From NCBI GenBank assembly GCA_022457065.1, contig JAJGBQ010000001.1:2604001-2668000 (forward strand): a stretch of DNA of 64,000 nucleotides. The letters are read 5' to 3'. This stretch comes from Curvularia sp. ZM96 (taxonomy: Eukaryota > Ascomycota > Dothideomycetes > Pleosporales > Pleosporaceae). Numbering within the stretch: position 1 is the first letter of the stretch; the number at the start of each line of letters is the position of its first letter. Of this stretch, positions 23,039 through 34,739 are shown piece by piece. The position numbers and the translations under genes were made by a program. The notes under the pieces are model-generated. The model did not search any database, was not told where the DNA came from, and worked only from the letters and a program-made list of their open reading frames with translations.

Positions 23039-25071
23039 ATGTCTTGACGACCCTCAATCAGAACGAAACGCGACGGAATCAAATGATGGAATGAAATCGG
23101 GATGGGATTAGGTTGATTGGTTGGTTTGCATTATACCCTTTTGCTGCACTGGAACCCTGGCCAAGCGGCTAGTTGTGTGTCTTTTGTGTGGGAGGAGGTC
23201 CACTCTCAGACTGCTGAGTTTGTGTCTTTGGTTGTTTTTATCTGCGGGCATGGTATGTGGTAATGATGCGCTCACGAACGCCTCTTGCATGTTTTGACGC
23301 ACATGACGTGTATGACGAGCAAGTACGAAGGATGAAAGATGAAAAAAAAAAAGAACGAAGAACGATATAATGAGGTGTTTTTTCAACGCGTTTTTTTGTA
23401 GACGAAAATCAGAATATACCCTACTCTTCTTATTACAAGACTGGTCCGAGTTGCTGTTGCTTGGTTTGTTTGCTTGGTTTTTGCTAGTAGGCTAGTATTT
23501 GCCCTACTCTTTCATCCCAGACGTACAATATCACTTCTACTCAAGCTCTGTCTCGTATTTTTACCATACTACACACTTTTGCTATCAGCCTCTTTTTTTC
23601 TTTTCTTTTTTCCCTCTCCTTTCCCTTGCGCTATTCCTAAGAAGAAAAAGGACCAATCTGGTTTATAACTTATGGGGCTGGAAGTACGTGCATATGCTAC
23701 AACCATGCCAATTAGGGTGTATAAGAAAAGAGAGGCATATGTGCGTATGTAGATACGGATGCGAACTCTCTTATAAAAAAACTATTTTTCTTGCCCTTTT
23801 GTTTGGTGAACTGGAGATATGACTGTCGCTTGGAGATATAGAGAAAGAAGGAAAGCGGAGTGGGATGGAAGGCGTTTGAATTTGCTTTGAGGAGCGTGAT
23901 TTCTTCTCTTTTGGGTGTGACTAGGGGAGGAGGGGGTTAGGAGTGTATAGTGTGTAGGGAAGGGGGATGGATTAGGTAGTACTAGTAGTATGTAACAAGT
24001 TATGGAAGTAACTTAGAAAAAAAGGAGAGTGGGATTAGATAGGAGCGAGAGACTTTATGGAGTCGATCTTTTTTTGCTCATCACACTCATCACATATCGA
24101 TAGTGGACGCAAGTAGCTCAGGTCGAAGCGGGAAAAAGAGTTGAATTGGTACAAATGCACAAGTGAGAGGACGGTTGTTACACATTGAAAAAAACAGACA
24201 AATACATCAACGATGGTATTACGATACATTTGAGTCGCGCGACAGGATCCAGTGGGGGGAATCTCGAAAGCCAGAAAAGAACAAACAAACACGAAGAACA
24301 TGAAACCCCAAAGAAAACATAGAGAGAGGGAGATGAAAAGCTGACACAGGCAAGGTTTGCCACAAGATACATGTTTCCGCCGCCGTCCACCGCCCATTTA
24401 CGCCCTATCTAATGCAAGAGTGTGTGTGTCCTGTATGGTATTGGGAAAAAGTGATGCAGCGGAAAACCCGGATAATAGATGCAGAGTCTAAGAAATAATG
24501 CAATGCATAGGTAAGAGTGGCCCTGGGACAACAAGGGAAAAGAGGGTGCCAGTGAGAAAGGCACGTATTAGAGAAAAAGGCCTAGTGATGAAACGCCGCC
24601 GTGATGCAGAGTGGTTCCGTTACCAGCTTAATATGCGCTCGTGATCATTTCATATGCGTAACTACAAGATCGATGATATTGCAGTTTGTCGGGGCCTTGG
24701 ATATGCATGGCTGACTAGAAGACAGAACGAGTAATGAGAGTGAAGGAGCCAGAAACGCCACCGGCCCGGGGTATGATGCGTCTAAAATGACAATGTGGAA
24801 AACCGCCGCCGTAAACGCCTGGTAAGGTCGAAAATGCTGTATAAAAAAAAGAAGAACCCGAAATCGATAGCAAGTGGGCTTGCGCAGTTAGGCAAACTCC
24901 TCGAGGCGAGTCTGACATGAGTGGTGTGGAGGACTCGTCGTGTTGCACCCAATATGGTTAGACTGCAAGAGATCATGCGGACATTGGCGGATGACCCGAC
25001 GCAAATCCCAGACCCACCACGCCTGGCCGTGGCTGTAATTGTGCGATGCCTGGCGCTACGTCTTGTCTCGT
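23039..25071. other. Intergenic between convergent genes
   Basis: About 2 kb of AT-richer DNA with poly-T and poly-A runs (23340s, 23385, 23590s, 24018, 24840s), the 3' flanks of the coiled-coil gene (+) and the MedA-like gene (-). No frame has protein-like composition. Confidence 0.6.
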
Positions 25072-27347
25072 CTACACCCTCGTCGTGCCCTCGCTGTACT
25101 GGTGGTAAGCACTGTTTGCCGGCATGTGGCTGAGCTCTGCTGCTGGGTTTGGCCGTGGCATTTGCAAGGGATGCGCCATCGACGGCATCTCCGCAACACC
25201 CGACGCGTTAAGATAGCCATAGTCCCAAGAGCCCCGCGTTCCAGGTGTGAGGGTTGGTGGGTATGGCGACACCTGGTGAGTGGAAGCGCCCCACTGAGTC
25301 ATGCTTTGCCCTGGAGGCGTCCGTTGAGCAACCGGCATGGAGTGTCCTGCTGACCCTTCGAGGCCTGCTGCCATCTTCTGGTGGGGGGATAGGCTAGAGG
25401 AAGCCATATGGGGCGTGTAGACTGTTGACGCAATCGACGCGCTCACCGACTGCGGCGACGTGTTTCGATGGGTATTCATTGCTGCCTGCGAGACGGCGCT
25501 TGGAGTGTAGGCCGCAGTAGATGCGAGAGGCAGCGATCCGACGCCAGCCGTCGAAGAATAACTGGCAGACTGCGTAGTGTTAGCTTTATGGCCTGCAGCA
25601 GCGTCTTGGAATGGAAAACATACATATTTGCTGATGATCTTCTTGAGTGCGTGTGAGAGGATTTTCCATGGGAACACCTTTACGTCCTTTTCGATGTTGC
25701 GGGGTTTGGGATTGGGAAATCCCATGATTACTTTGAAGAAGTCTTCACTGTCCTGCTTTGCCTTGGATACGGTCAGAGGTCGGAAGCCTTCGAGATTGCG
25801 GCGGATGCGGTTCTTTTCCTCGACTGTAAAGCGAACGTTGACAAGCTGCTCTAGCAAGTAAATCGTGTCTACACTTGTGATGAAGTACTCATCCTTCTCT
25901 TCCCACCAGATGCAGCTCACGCAGATGCTGCGAGCTGGTCGTGCTTCAGGCGTAACAGGTGCAAAGGAGGTGGTTATGGTGCTACCATGCTGCGATCTCT
26001 TGAATTCAACAAGGCGCCTCTTGGCATTAAGTTCTTCTGCAGTCCAGTCATCGCTCATCTTGTCGAGATCGCCTTCGATTTTGAGAATCGCCTTGGACTG
26101 GTACATGGAGTAGGGGTTGAAGGGTTGTGCTGACGAACTGCTCCCGCTTGCTTGCGCAAGGTGGGTTGCTCGTACAAGAACTGGTGCTGGAACCGCAGCG
26201 GGCGAAGGAAGCACAGGAACCGTAGTTGGTACACTAGCATGACCTCCATGCACAGGAGAGTTGTATGAGCCATATGCGTGTAGGTTCGGGGATAAGTGCG
26301 ACGTTTTGTAACTGCCTTGGCCAACGCCCATGCCGGAGGGCATTGCGTACAGACCTTTCTGCGAGAATTCCGGGGTATAGGCAGTTTGCTTGGATGCCTC
26401 ATATCCGTTCGTCTGAGCGTACGGACTGGACAGTGGAGCATGGCTCTGGAGTGGTGATTCCTGGATGCCAGAGTAGGCTCCATGCGTCGCTGATGGTTTC
26501 GCGTATTGCGAGAACTTTGCGCGCTTTCGAATAGTGTTGGCCTCTGGGTAACTCTGTGTGTCGCTGACCTCTGTGGAATACTTTCGCTTTCTGGAAAAGT
26601 CAGACGAGGATTGGTATGCTAGGTTTGGCGACATGTCGGTGTAGGTGAATTTTCCAGCGTTTGTTTCGATGCGCGAGCGGCCCATCTTGTCTTCAATCTG
26701 CAGTTTCAACATCATGGTTGGATCCCAGGTGTTTGTGAGCGGGAAGGGGGGCACCTCGACGTTGAGGACATAGTTGTACCACTGGTCGTGGTCGTCGTAT
26801 TCGACCTTTTGAAGTGCGCCGATGCACTTTTCGTCGCCAAACATGAGAGTGAAGGTGCAGTGATGGGCCTCGAGATTGTAATTCGTCCGGAGTTGTAACG
26901 TTACCGTAGATCCAGCAGTGCCTTGGGCAGGAGTAATTTGCTCGGTGATTTCCGTTTCAGTGAATGCGAGGGGAGCGGGATGACGAGCCTCTGCATCGAT
27001 AAATGGTGCATCGGAGCGATGGTTGGCCGCACCGCGTGACTCGTAGGCTGAGCTAGGCAGGTAGGGCATGTTTGCGCTTGAAGGCTCATGGGCCAGTCCC
27101 GCGGACGCAGCTGTATACTGGGGGTCGAATGCAGGTTGTATGATGCCTGTGTAGTTTGCAGCCTGATTTGATCTGGTGCTTTGGACATCTGAATGGGAGG
27201 TGGTCAGTCAAACATGCTAATGGTTCGCACGTGGCCAAGTGCCGGGTTCATCCGACCCAACATTGGCAGGTGGCCTTCCGTTTTTGTCAGATGAGGCAGA
27301 GATCACTCACCATACACATACTGCTGATTCTTGCTGAATCCTGACAT
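25072..27347 (-). CDS. medA: MedA/Acr1 (Medusa)-like developmental regulator
   Basis: Three exons, 27311-27347, 25624-27188 and 25072-25569, give 699 residues. The first encodes MSGFSKNQQYVY, joined in phase across a 122-nt intron. The second intron (54 nt, GTATGT donor, GCTAAC branch) is in frame and open, so an unspliced reading looks continuous. An N-terminal beta-rich domain (about 75-190) begins TEITEQITPAQGTAGSTVTL and resembles an IPT/TIG-like fold. A basic KRKYSTE..TIRKRAKFSQY patch could be a nuclear signal. The conserved C-terminal block contains DDWTAEELNAKRRLVEFKRS, CVSCIWWEEKDEYFITSVD and FFKVIMGFPNPKPRNIEKD. In relatives (Aspergillus medusa, Magnaporthe ACR1, Fusarium REN1) such proteins control conidiophore development and adhesion. 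The identity rests on recalled resemblance, not a search; flanks are Gln/Ser/Pro-rich as expected. Confidence 0.65.
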
Positions 27348-30300
27348 GGACAACGATTTTGCAGTTCCTGGCACTGCAAACCGCTCAAGTCCCGCCGCTA
27401 CTAGGGCCCGCGCCGTGCAGTGCTCTAAATTCGTTATCAGTGCCTGCAGGACGCGGCCTGGGAGCACTATCAGGCGAAATCTGGAATCACGTTAGTATGC
27501 AGCCTAGGGAGTGGGGGTCGCAACGCAGGCAACGACGAGGGGCGTGGTTCGAGACTTGTTGCCCCTTGGCCTGTCTGAGTTGGCTGAAGAACAGTTGGCC
27601 ACACACCTGATGGGTACAGAGATAAAGCAGGCCAGTTGAGAAAATTTTGAGACGGTCTGACAAGATTCGCAAGAGAGCACTTTCACTGTGACGAAAGGAA
27701 GGGTTTAAGACAATGGTGGTGAGTCTTTTGACCAGTGAGGCTGGCCGAAGTGGTCTCCTTGGAGAAGAGCAAACAAGGTTTTTAGGAGAAGGATTCATAC
27801 GGGAGCCTGGACGACTTTGAGCGTCGGTGTCAAACACTGCAAGCCCCAGCGCCTCGTCTACACCAGCTTGGACAATAGCTGCTCCTTGCTAACGAAACAG
27901 GGGAGCAGAAAGTGACACTTTGTGGTAGCGAGGGAGGTTGATTCAGCGCAGATGCCAGGTGCTAACATGAATATGAGTGAGCTGTTACGAGATGTCACAC
28001 GTTGCGACCCGCAATTCCATGTGACGGACGGGACTACTTACAGGGCAGACAAAGGAGTAGAGACAGGGGCGCAACGCTGGCCAATATGGATGAGGCTCGA
28101 CAGCCTTGCGACGGAGATGGTCTGTGGAGCTGCAAGACCAAGGACACTTTGACGGTGGAGATAGGCGACAGTGACGGTTGATGCTAGACAGTGATGGGGT
28201 ATGGAAGCAACGGCAGGATGACCCGGAATAGCGGAAGAGTCTGGGATTGGTCTGGAGGCAGCAGGCAGAGCATAGACGCAAGCGGACAGAAGCGGCGGGC
28301 GATCACAGCGAGGCTTGAGAAGATTGGAGGGCCTTTTGGTGCTTACGTGGACCCGTCAAGGTGGTAGACTAGCGGCAGGCGTGGTAGGGTCTGGGGCTAT
28401 GAGAGTTGAGCAGTGTGTTGCGCAGCGACCGACAGCTGGTAGGCTCGTACCCGGGAAACCAAACGACAGAAGGGAGCGAGCGGCTGGAAGCCGTGCGGTG
28501 AGGCTCGGGTGGGAGGCCTCTGATGACGCAGCACCGCGGAGTGGCAGTAAGCTTAGCTGGACGGCTGCCTGCCAATGGGGGATGTTTTCAGCCAGTGATG
28601 AGAACGCTGGGTAAGCCGAGGTTTGGAGGGCTCAAGCATGCGACTTCCAGAGGCCACGATGGCTGGGAATCCAGGAGAATAGACGGCCTGCGGGCAGTGC
28701 CTCTGCGTGTGCGCGTAGGCGTATGAGTAGGTGTGTGATGGTCTAAGACGTCTGCAATGGTATCCCGCGCGGATGCGGAAGGGTCTGGCCAGAGCTTGAG
28801 ACAGCGTGCGTGGGGCCTGGGCGTGGAGAGGAGGATATGGGTAGGATCAAAGACAAACGAGCAGCGGGATGGCGGATAGGAGGGCAATATGGACGGGCAG
28901 CGCAGGGGAGGGAAGAGGAAAAGCAAGACGGCGAGGCGGAGGCATGGGGTCGCCAGGCGTAGGAGCAGCAGCAACAGCAACAGCAGCAGCAGCAGCAGCA
29001 GCACGGCGGGGCGCCAGGCGGCGGTGGCCTTGACGATGATATACATGGCATGTCGAGTGAGCATCAGCACCGTCGACAGCTGTCAGGGCGAGGCTTGAGC
29101 CTGAGGGCCGGCACCAGGGCGGCAGGGCGGTGGCCGCACTGAGTGGTGGCCGTCGCAGCAGCTGGCTGTGGGCAGCAGCCAATGCGCGGCGGCGCCCAGG
29201 CTGGCCCCAGGAGTCGCTGGTGGTGAGGGCAGACATGCACGACGATGTTGGAGTGTGGTGAGCCGTAGCGTCGACGGCACCAGGACGCCGTCTATTTCGG
29301 GCGTGGCTTGCAGCGGCCAATCGTCAAGATCCCTGTCCATGCTGTGCATCGCCCAAAAGCCCCCGCACCACCCACCGCCGCCCTCGCCGCTGCCAGGCAC
29401 CGCTCCCATGCCGCTTCTGCTGCTCCATCATGGCGCTTTTCGCTGTGTCCATGGCCGTCGCCGTTGCTGCTGTCGCCGCCGCCGCCTTTGCCGCCTTCGC
29501 CGCTCTTGCCTCTGCATCCATCCCGGCCCGCGCTGCCACGGAAGGAGCGCCTCGAGCCCGCGACACACAGAGCAAGGCACCTTCCGCGCCCGCCAGCGTG
29601 CCTGCCTCGCGCGGCGGCGCGCTGCGTCATTCTGTTTGCGTCCCGCCTGATCGGGAACAACGCGACAACACCCGCCCCCGCTCCTTCCGCAGCATGAGGC
29701 TGACTTCCTCCCTACCGCCCCGAGTCTTCCTTCCCTCTGCTCTGCTCTGCTCCCGTCTCTCATCTCCCAGCCTCCTTTCATCTCCTCTGCCCTCGCATCA
29801 TGCTGCTGCCCGTCTTCCATTCGTCTCATCGTCTACGTCGTCCGCGTGCTGCTGCTGCTGCCCGTACGTGACTTCACTCTCGCCCTCGCCGGCGCGCCTC
29901 AGGCTCCTACGCTGCCCCTCCAACCAGAAAATGGTCAGCGAGGCCTCTACGTATTCTTAGAAAAGCTGATGCCGTATTACCCACTGCCTTTGACCCGAAC
30001 CGTTCCTTAGCGGCCTTTCCGTGGCTGTGTGTAAGCCGCCCATGACCAGAAACAGGGCATTAACCTGCCAGCGCTTCCGCCATAATACCTCCCTCTAGGA
30101 ATTACCGCGAACCAGGCTCCCACCTGAAGTTCGCCATGCTCGCCAATTCCGGCAATGCGTACACACGCGCTCAACTCTCGACGCTCTCGGAGACCACCGG
30201 GGCCTTGCCTCATGCGGCTGCTGCGTTTGACCCACCAAGATAGATGGGTAATCTGACAATAGCATCGCTGGCTCCATTTCTCCCCTGCCAACCAACAAAC

Positions 30301-31952
30301 TCCACGCTCACGATATCGAGGCACCCAGTGCTCGGCATCGCCGTCATGCTCTGCTCACCAACCCTTAACACACGGCATCACGTCTACAGGTGCGAGATGC
30401 ATCTTCAAATAGGGAACTCACCTCGGCCCGCTTTCCTTCGCACCACGGCTACCATCATCGTGACTCCCCAGAAAGAGACCGGGCGTTGCCCGCACTGCAA
30501 TGACACGCGTTGGTTCGCCTCAGCGCCCTCAATTTATCTGGTGCGAGGTCCTCATGACGCATCCATTTAGGCCAGCGGATGACTGCAGTCACCCCGACCC
30601 TCCCGGCCTGGCTGCTAATGACCTCCGAGCGGGAGCAAACGTAACATGGCTTGAACACCTCCTCACCTCCAGCAGGGTTGTTCCCACGAGGACAGTTGCC
30701 ACGATGCCGGGCCCTTGCTTTCACCATCTGAAACACCCCTTCCACTGCTTGTAGTACATGCTGGGGGTTGCTGCAGTCAGATGTTATGTAATCACGAGCC
30801 ACATGGCACGAGGTCTGTCGGCCCTCTGTTGCCCGTCGCAAACGGTTGCCTCGTCCGGTTCGTCAGTCGTACTAGTACGTTGAGTCAACAACGACTTGGC
30901 GAGGCCTCGTCAACACCAAAGCCAGCTTGTGCAATCTTGCCAACGGGCCTTGTGCTCCAGAAGCTCTCAGACCATAGGCTGCTGCCTGGGTACCACAGAG
31001 TGGGTACAAGGATTTCCATCGTCACGTTGACTACGCCATGCGGAGCTACGACCATTTTCGTTATTCTTCACAGAATCGAAATGCAAGCGTCTTGGCCTCC
31101 CTTCTTGTTTAGACTTAACAGCAGTGTTAAGCCACCGTCAGCTTGTCGACACCGACTTTGGCAATCTGCCAACTGTCGTTCGGTCGAGCGGCTCAACATC
31201 TCTTCACACACCGGGTATAGTGAATGCTTTCTTTCATGAATACGGAGCGGATCAGTTGTCCCTGACTCAAGGAAAACTAAACAACATGCTGGCCCCGAGG
31301 ATACTACATTCAAGTCCATTTCTGACCCCCAGAACTAACACCAATATACTAACAATCACTACTGTCCCCTCGTGCCCTCGAGCTTATCTGAGGCTGCAAA
31401 GACGTCCTGCCAGAAGCCATTCGCAGCTCCCATCTCTTCACAATCCCGGTTACCGGGTCTTTCTTGCATCTCGTTACACTAGTTTCCCCCACCAATAAGC
31501 ACTAGGGATCCAGAAAAAAGAGGGATCCAGTCAAAGACAAAGCCTGCGGGGAAACTTTTAGTTTGTATGTGAACACAAGATCCCGCCGGTAAATTATGCA
31601 CGTCTAACGGCGTTTCAAGTCGCCACTGAGGTGAGCGGGGGGCATGACGCTTGAGTGCGGTGTAAGGCGAAGGCCAAGAATATGTCACTAGCGAATTGGT
31701 GTATTTTGGTGTGCTGAGTTGCAAGTTACCTACTTGAGCAAGAGGAGGGGATGCTGATGAACTGACTACGTTCATGAGAAGCATGGCAATGAGCCAATAA
31801 TGTGATACTCACAAGCACCCCGATAAAGCATTCTTCTAAGAAAAGGAAAAAACCTGGACGTTCAAGTAATATACGTTACGTCCTACCAACTTTTGACCCT
31901 TGATTCCCACCCTCTCTACGCCTATACGACATTTGCCTACCAAACAACACCC
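27348..31952. other. 4.6-kb gene-free region upstream of the MedA-like gene
   Basis: No supported gene in this gap between the MedA-like gene start (-) and the stop of EMW1 (-). The left part (27.3-29.9 kb) is GC-rich with a CAG/CAA tract and many overlapping chance frames. The right part (30-31.9 kb) has lower GC. Developmental regulators in fungi often have long promoters or 5' leaders with small upstream frames; this gap fits that but does not prove it. An uncharacterised gene on the right side (for example near 30.7-31.2 kb, +) cannot be excluded. Confidence 0.5.
28963..29003 (+). repeat. CAG/CAA trinucleotide tract
   Basis: About 13 AGC/AAC triplets in a row. On the minus strand it produces a poly-Leu or poly-Cys frame, which explains several spurious long frames here. 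Confidence 0.9.
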
Positions 31953-34739
31953 CTAATCCCTCGTCTTCAGCTCCTCCAACCTCTCCACCAATCTATTCCA
32001 TCCCGGCGTATCCTCCCAGTTATCCTTTCCCTTACCCATAACACTCCTGACTGCACTCCTGCTCTTAAACTTCCAGTCCTTAGCCACCACCTCGCCACTA
32101 CCCGCGCTCAGACCCTCAGTACGCTCACGCGGACCAAGCGACTCATACGCATCCACCAAATCGACCGTCATATCAACGACAGCATTCCACTCCGCCTCGG
32201 TGCCTGCCTCCCACTTCGGCTGCGCCGTGACGGCCCGCCACGCCTTCTCATGGCACTCGAGCGCCGACGCTGGACGCTGCGTGTGCGTGTATAGCGTCGC
32301 GACAATGAGCCAGAGATGCGGGGATGCCGTGATAAGCGGCTTGACGTGTTTCTCCACGAGCTCGCTCGTCATACGTGCGAGACCCGGGCGTGAGATGTCA
32401 AAGCCTTCGTCGGCAGTTACAACGTGCTTGACGAGCATATTCAGAATCTCAGCGTCAACGCACTTCTCGCCGTCAGTTGAGCCACGGAGTTCGCACAGGC
32501 GGCGCTGAGCGGTGATGACGTCGGCCCATGAGGGAGGGTTCGTGGATGCGGCAACGGCGAGGACGTTGTTCCAGATGCGGTAGTCGTTGTGCTTGATGGT
32601 TGCTGCGCGCTTGAAGGCTTTGAGTGCGTCGGTTCGTGGGTGGTTGGTTACTTGTCTCTCCTCCACTTCTCCGTTTTCGTTCTCGGTTACCTTGGGTCGC
32701 AGGTGCAAGAGGGAGGCGGCGAGGTTACTCCATGCTTCTGCGTCTTGGTCGTCGAGCTGCACGCAGCGCGAGTAGGCTTCGACTGCGTTTTTGAATTGCT
32801 GTAGTTCGAGGTAGGCGCAGCCGAGGGCGAACCATGCCGGGTGGCTCAAGGGTGTGATTTTTAGGGAGAGTGAATACGCTTCGGCGGCTTTCTCGTAGTC
32901 GCGGGCTGCAATGTAGCGTTGGCCGAGAGATCGCTGTGCCCGGGCATACCGCTTCCCAGATACTTCCCATGCCTTCTCGTACTGTGACAGGTCGTTGTCT
33001 AGATCACCCAGGATACAATAGTAACGCGGTGCTTCGGCAGGTGGAGGATCCCGTTCTGCTCCCTCCCACTTCTCAGCGTCCAAGTCCACATTCTCATCGT
33101 CGCCGTTGGTGGCGTGGAAAAGCTGTCGTCTGATCATCCTGCGTGCTCTCTCTTCCTTTTCCGTGGCTGCATAGCACAGCGCGGCTTCAGCCCACATCTC
33201 CAGTCTCTCGTAGATCTCGAGCGCAGATCGCAGTCCACCCAGCGATACCCAGCGCGATGCCAATTCAGCCTCGAGCTCCCATCGCGAGGGCGCACACAGC
33301 GGGAAGACATAGCGTAGGCGCTCTTCCACCGGTGCCGACTCGTCCTGCTTCGCTTTTGGAAGGAAAGAAGTCACCTTTTCACCCGTCTCAGCGTCAGTCG
33401 TAGCGTCTCCCGAAGTCTCTACAATGACTTGATCAACAAGCGCTTGGAGTTGCAGCAAGCCTCGTTCCATGGTGCGCGACTTGTATCCCTCGATGCGACT
33501 GCGGACGAGGAGCGCTTGCGTATAAACCTGCCAGTTTGAGCTTCCGCCCTCGAGCACTCTTGTCGCATACGGCTCGGTCTGCTCGCGCGTAAGTCCATCT
33601 GCGGGGTTAGTATTCTTGATACTTTCGGCGAGGGAGAGCATGATGACAGAGTCGAGGGGATCGAGCAGGGGCTGGTTCGACGGATCCATGTCCCGGAGTG
33701 AGGTTGGGATTTCCGATTCATCTTTGATCTCCGTGGACGCGGTGTTGTGGGTGAAGGATATGGATTCAAGTAGCGTGTCGTCGTTTAGATCCAGTTTCTT
33801 GGGCTTGGAGGTTTCTTCCGATGTCCCGTTGGCTTCTGATTCCGCACTTCGAGCCAGCACAGTCAGTTGGCTGGTGTCTTTTTGCTGGAACTTCGTCCTC
33901 TTGCCCATTAGTCCTGTCAATGCGAACTCGAACTTGCGTTCGGATGCGGCTTGGTCGAGATCTGCTCGGGCTTTCTTATCGAATCCGTGGTGTGTATGGA
34001 TGGACGCACGCTCGAGTAAGAATGTGGAGTGCAGGTCCTTGAGTTCCGCGCTCTTTCCTGAGTTCTGAATCAGGTCCTCTACGGCCTTGAGTTCATCATA
34101 GATGGTGTTCTGGAGGCCTGGCGCCGGCTCGCTGAGCAGTCGCTGGTGGATGAAGTTGACTCGTAGCCTGGTCCATACTGAGGCTGGGATGTTCTTCTGG
34201 ATAGGCGGGCTGATGAGAATAGTGTCTGCCAAGCACAGCAGCTCAACGTTGGGTGTGAGCCTGTATGCTGCAACGCCATCGGCATTCAACGATACGATCA
34301 GTTCCTCGCGCGTTTTGGCCAGGGCTTTGGCGTCAGCTGCGATCTCCTTCGACAGCAGCACTTCTGCCGATTTGAAAGGCAGTGGAGGACCCGTAACATT
34401 CGATTGGATGAATGCATACAATGCCGCGACTGCAATTAAGAAGTAGACATGCTGCCGGTACAGCGCAGTCTGGTTTGCGGGCGTCGACTCTTCTTCATTC
34501 CGCTTCGCCAGTATCAGTCCGAGACGGTGGAAAATGTAGTCGCTCCATAGCCCAAAATCGCTTCTCTTGACATTCTTGGTCGCCTCGTCGTCCTGGTGGC
34601 CCAGCAATATCTGTGCTTCTGGCGACTGAAGCACAGACTGGAAATCTCCTGATTCGGTCGCCTTGATGGTACTCTCGATTACCGCCGCCAGTTCGTCAGG
34701 CAGCGAACTGCGGAAGAAACTCAAAAATACGTCGGCCAT
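31953..34739 (-). CDS. EMW1: TPR protein Emw1/TTC27 family
   Basis: A single uninterrupted frame of 928 residues starting at ATG 34737-34739 (MADVFLSFFRSS). The family (yeast Emw1, animal TTC27) is essential in yeast and linked to cell-wall integrity and to folding or assembly of large complexes. TPR repeats occupy about residues 480-720: WELEAELASRWVSLGGLRSA, YEKAWEVSGKRYARAQRSLG, YEKAAEAYSLSLKITPLSHP, AWFALGCAYLELQQFKNAVE and AWSNLAASLLHLRPK, which fit the W-LG-Y-A-P signature. The N-terminal 300 residues are helical and hydrophobic in places (QHVYFLIAVAALYAFI) but do not look like a membrane anchor. Length matches yeast Emw1 (about 900). The absence of introns is unusual against neighbours but common in such housekeeping genes. 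Confidence 0.87.
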   Translation of the reverse strand: MADVFLSFFRSSLPDELAAVIESTIKATESGDFQSVLQSPEAQILLGHQDDEATKNVKRSDFGLWSDYIFHRLGLILAKRNEEESTPANQTALYRQHVYFLIAVAALYAFIQSNVTGPPLPFKSAEVLLSKEIAADAKALAKTREELIVSLNADGVAAYRLTPNVELLCLADTILISPPIQKNIPASVWTRLRVNFIHQRLLSEPAPGLQNTIYDELKAVEDLIQNSGKSAELKDLHSTFLLERASIHTHHGFDKKARADLDQAASERKFEFALTGLMGKRTKFQQKDTSQLTVLARSAESEANGTSEETSKPKKLDLNDDTLLESISFTHNTASTEIKDESEIPTSLRDMDPSNQPLLDPLDSVIMLSLAESIKNTNPADGLTREQTEPYATRVLEGGSSNWQVYTQALLVRSRIEGYKSRTMERGLLQLQALVDQVIVETSGDATTDAETGEKVTSFLPKAKQDESAPVEERLRYVFPLCAPSRWELEAELASRWVSLGGLRSALEIYERLEMWAEAALCYAATEKEERARRMIRRQLFHATNGDDENVDLDAEKWEGAERDPPPAEAPRYYCILGDLDNDLSQYEKAWEVSGKRYARAQRSLGQRYIAARDYEKAAEAYSLSLKITPLSHPAWFALGCAYLELQQFKNAVEAYSRCVQLDDQDAEAWSNLAASLLHLRPKVTENENGEVEERQVTNHPRTDALKAFKRAATIKHNDYRIWNNVLAVAASTNPPSWADVITAQRRLCELRGSTDGEKCVDAEILNMLVKHVVTADEGFDISRPGLARMTSELVEKHVKPLITASPHLWLIVATLYTHTQRPASALECHEKAWRAVTAQPKWEAGTEAEWNAVVDMTVDLVDAYESLGPRERTEGLSAGSGEVVAKDWKFKSRSAVRSVMGKGKDNWEDTPGWNRLVERLEELKTRD

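Noticed and set aside
28588..29960. Several frames of 100-176 codons on both strands around the CAG tract
   Set aside because: They consist of poly-Leu, poly-Cys, poly-Ser or Arg runs produced by trinucleotide repeats and GC-rich DNA, and they overlap each other in all frames.
30715..31239. 174-codon plus-strand frame
   Set aside because: No recognisable motif, no codon pattern like neighbouring genes and no splice partners. It cannot be excluded fully, so it is only mentioned in the intergenic entry.
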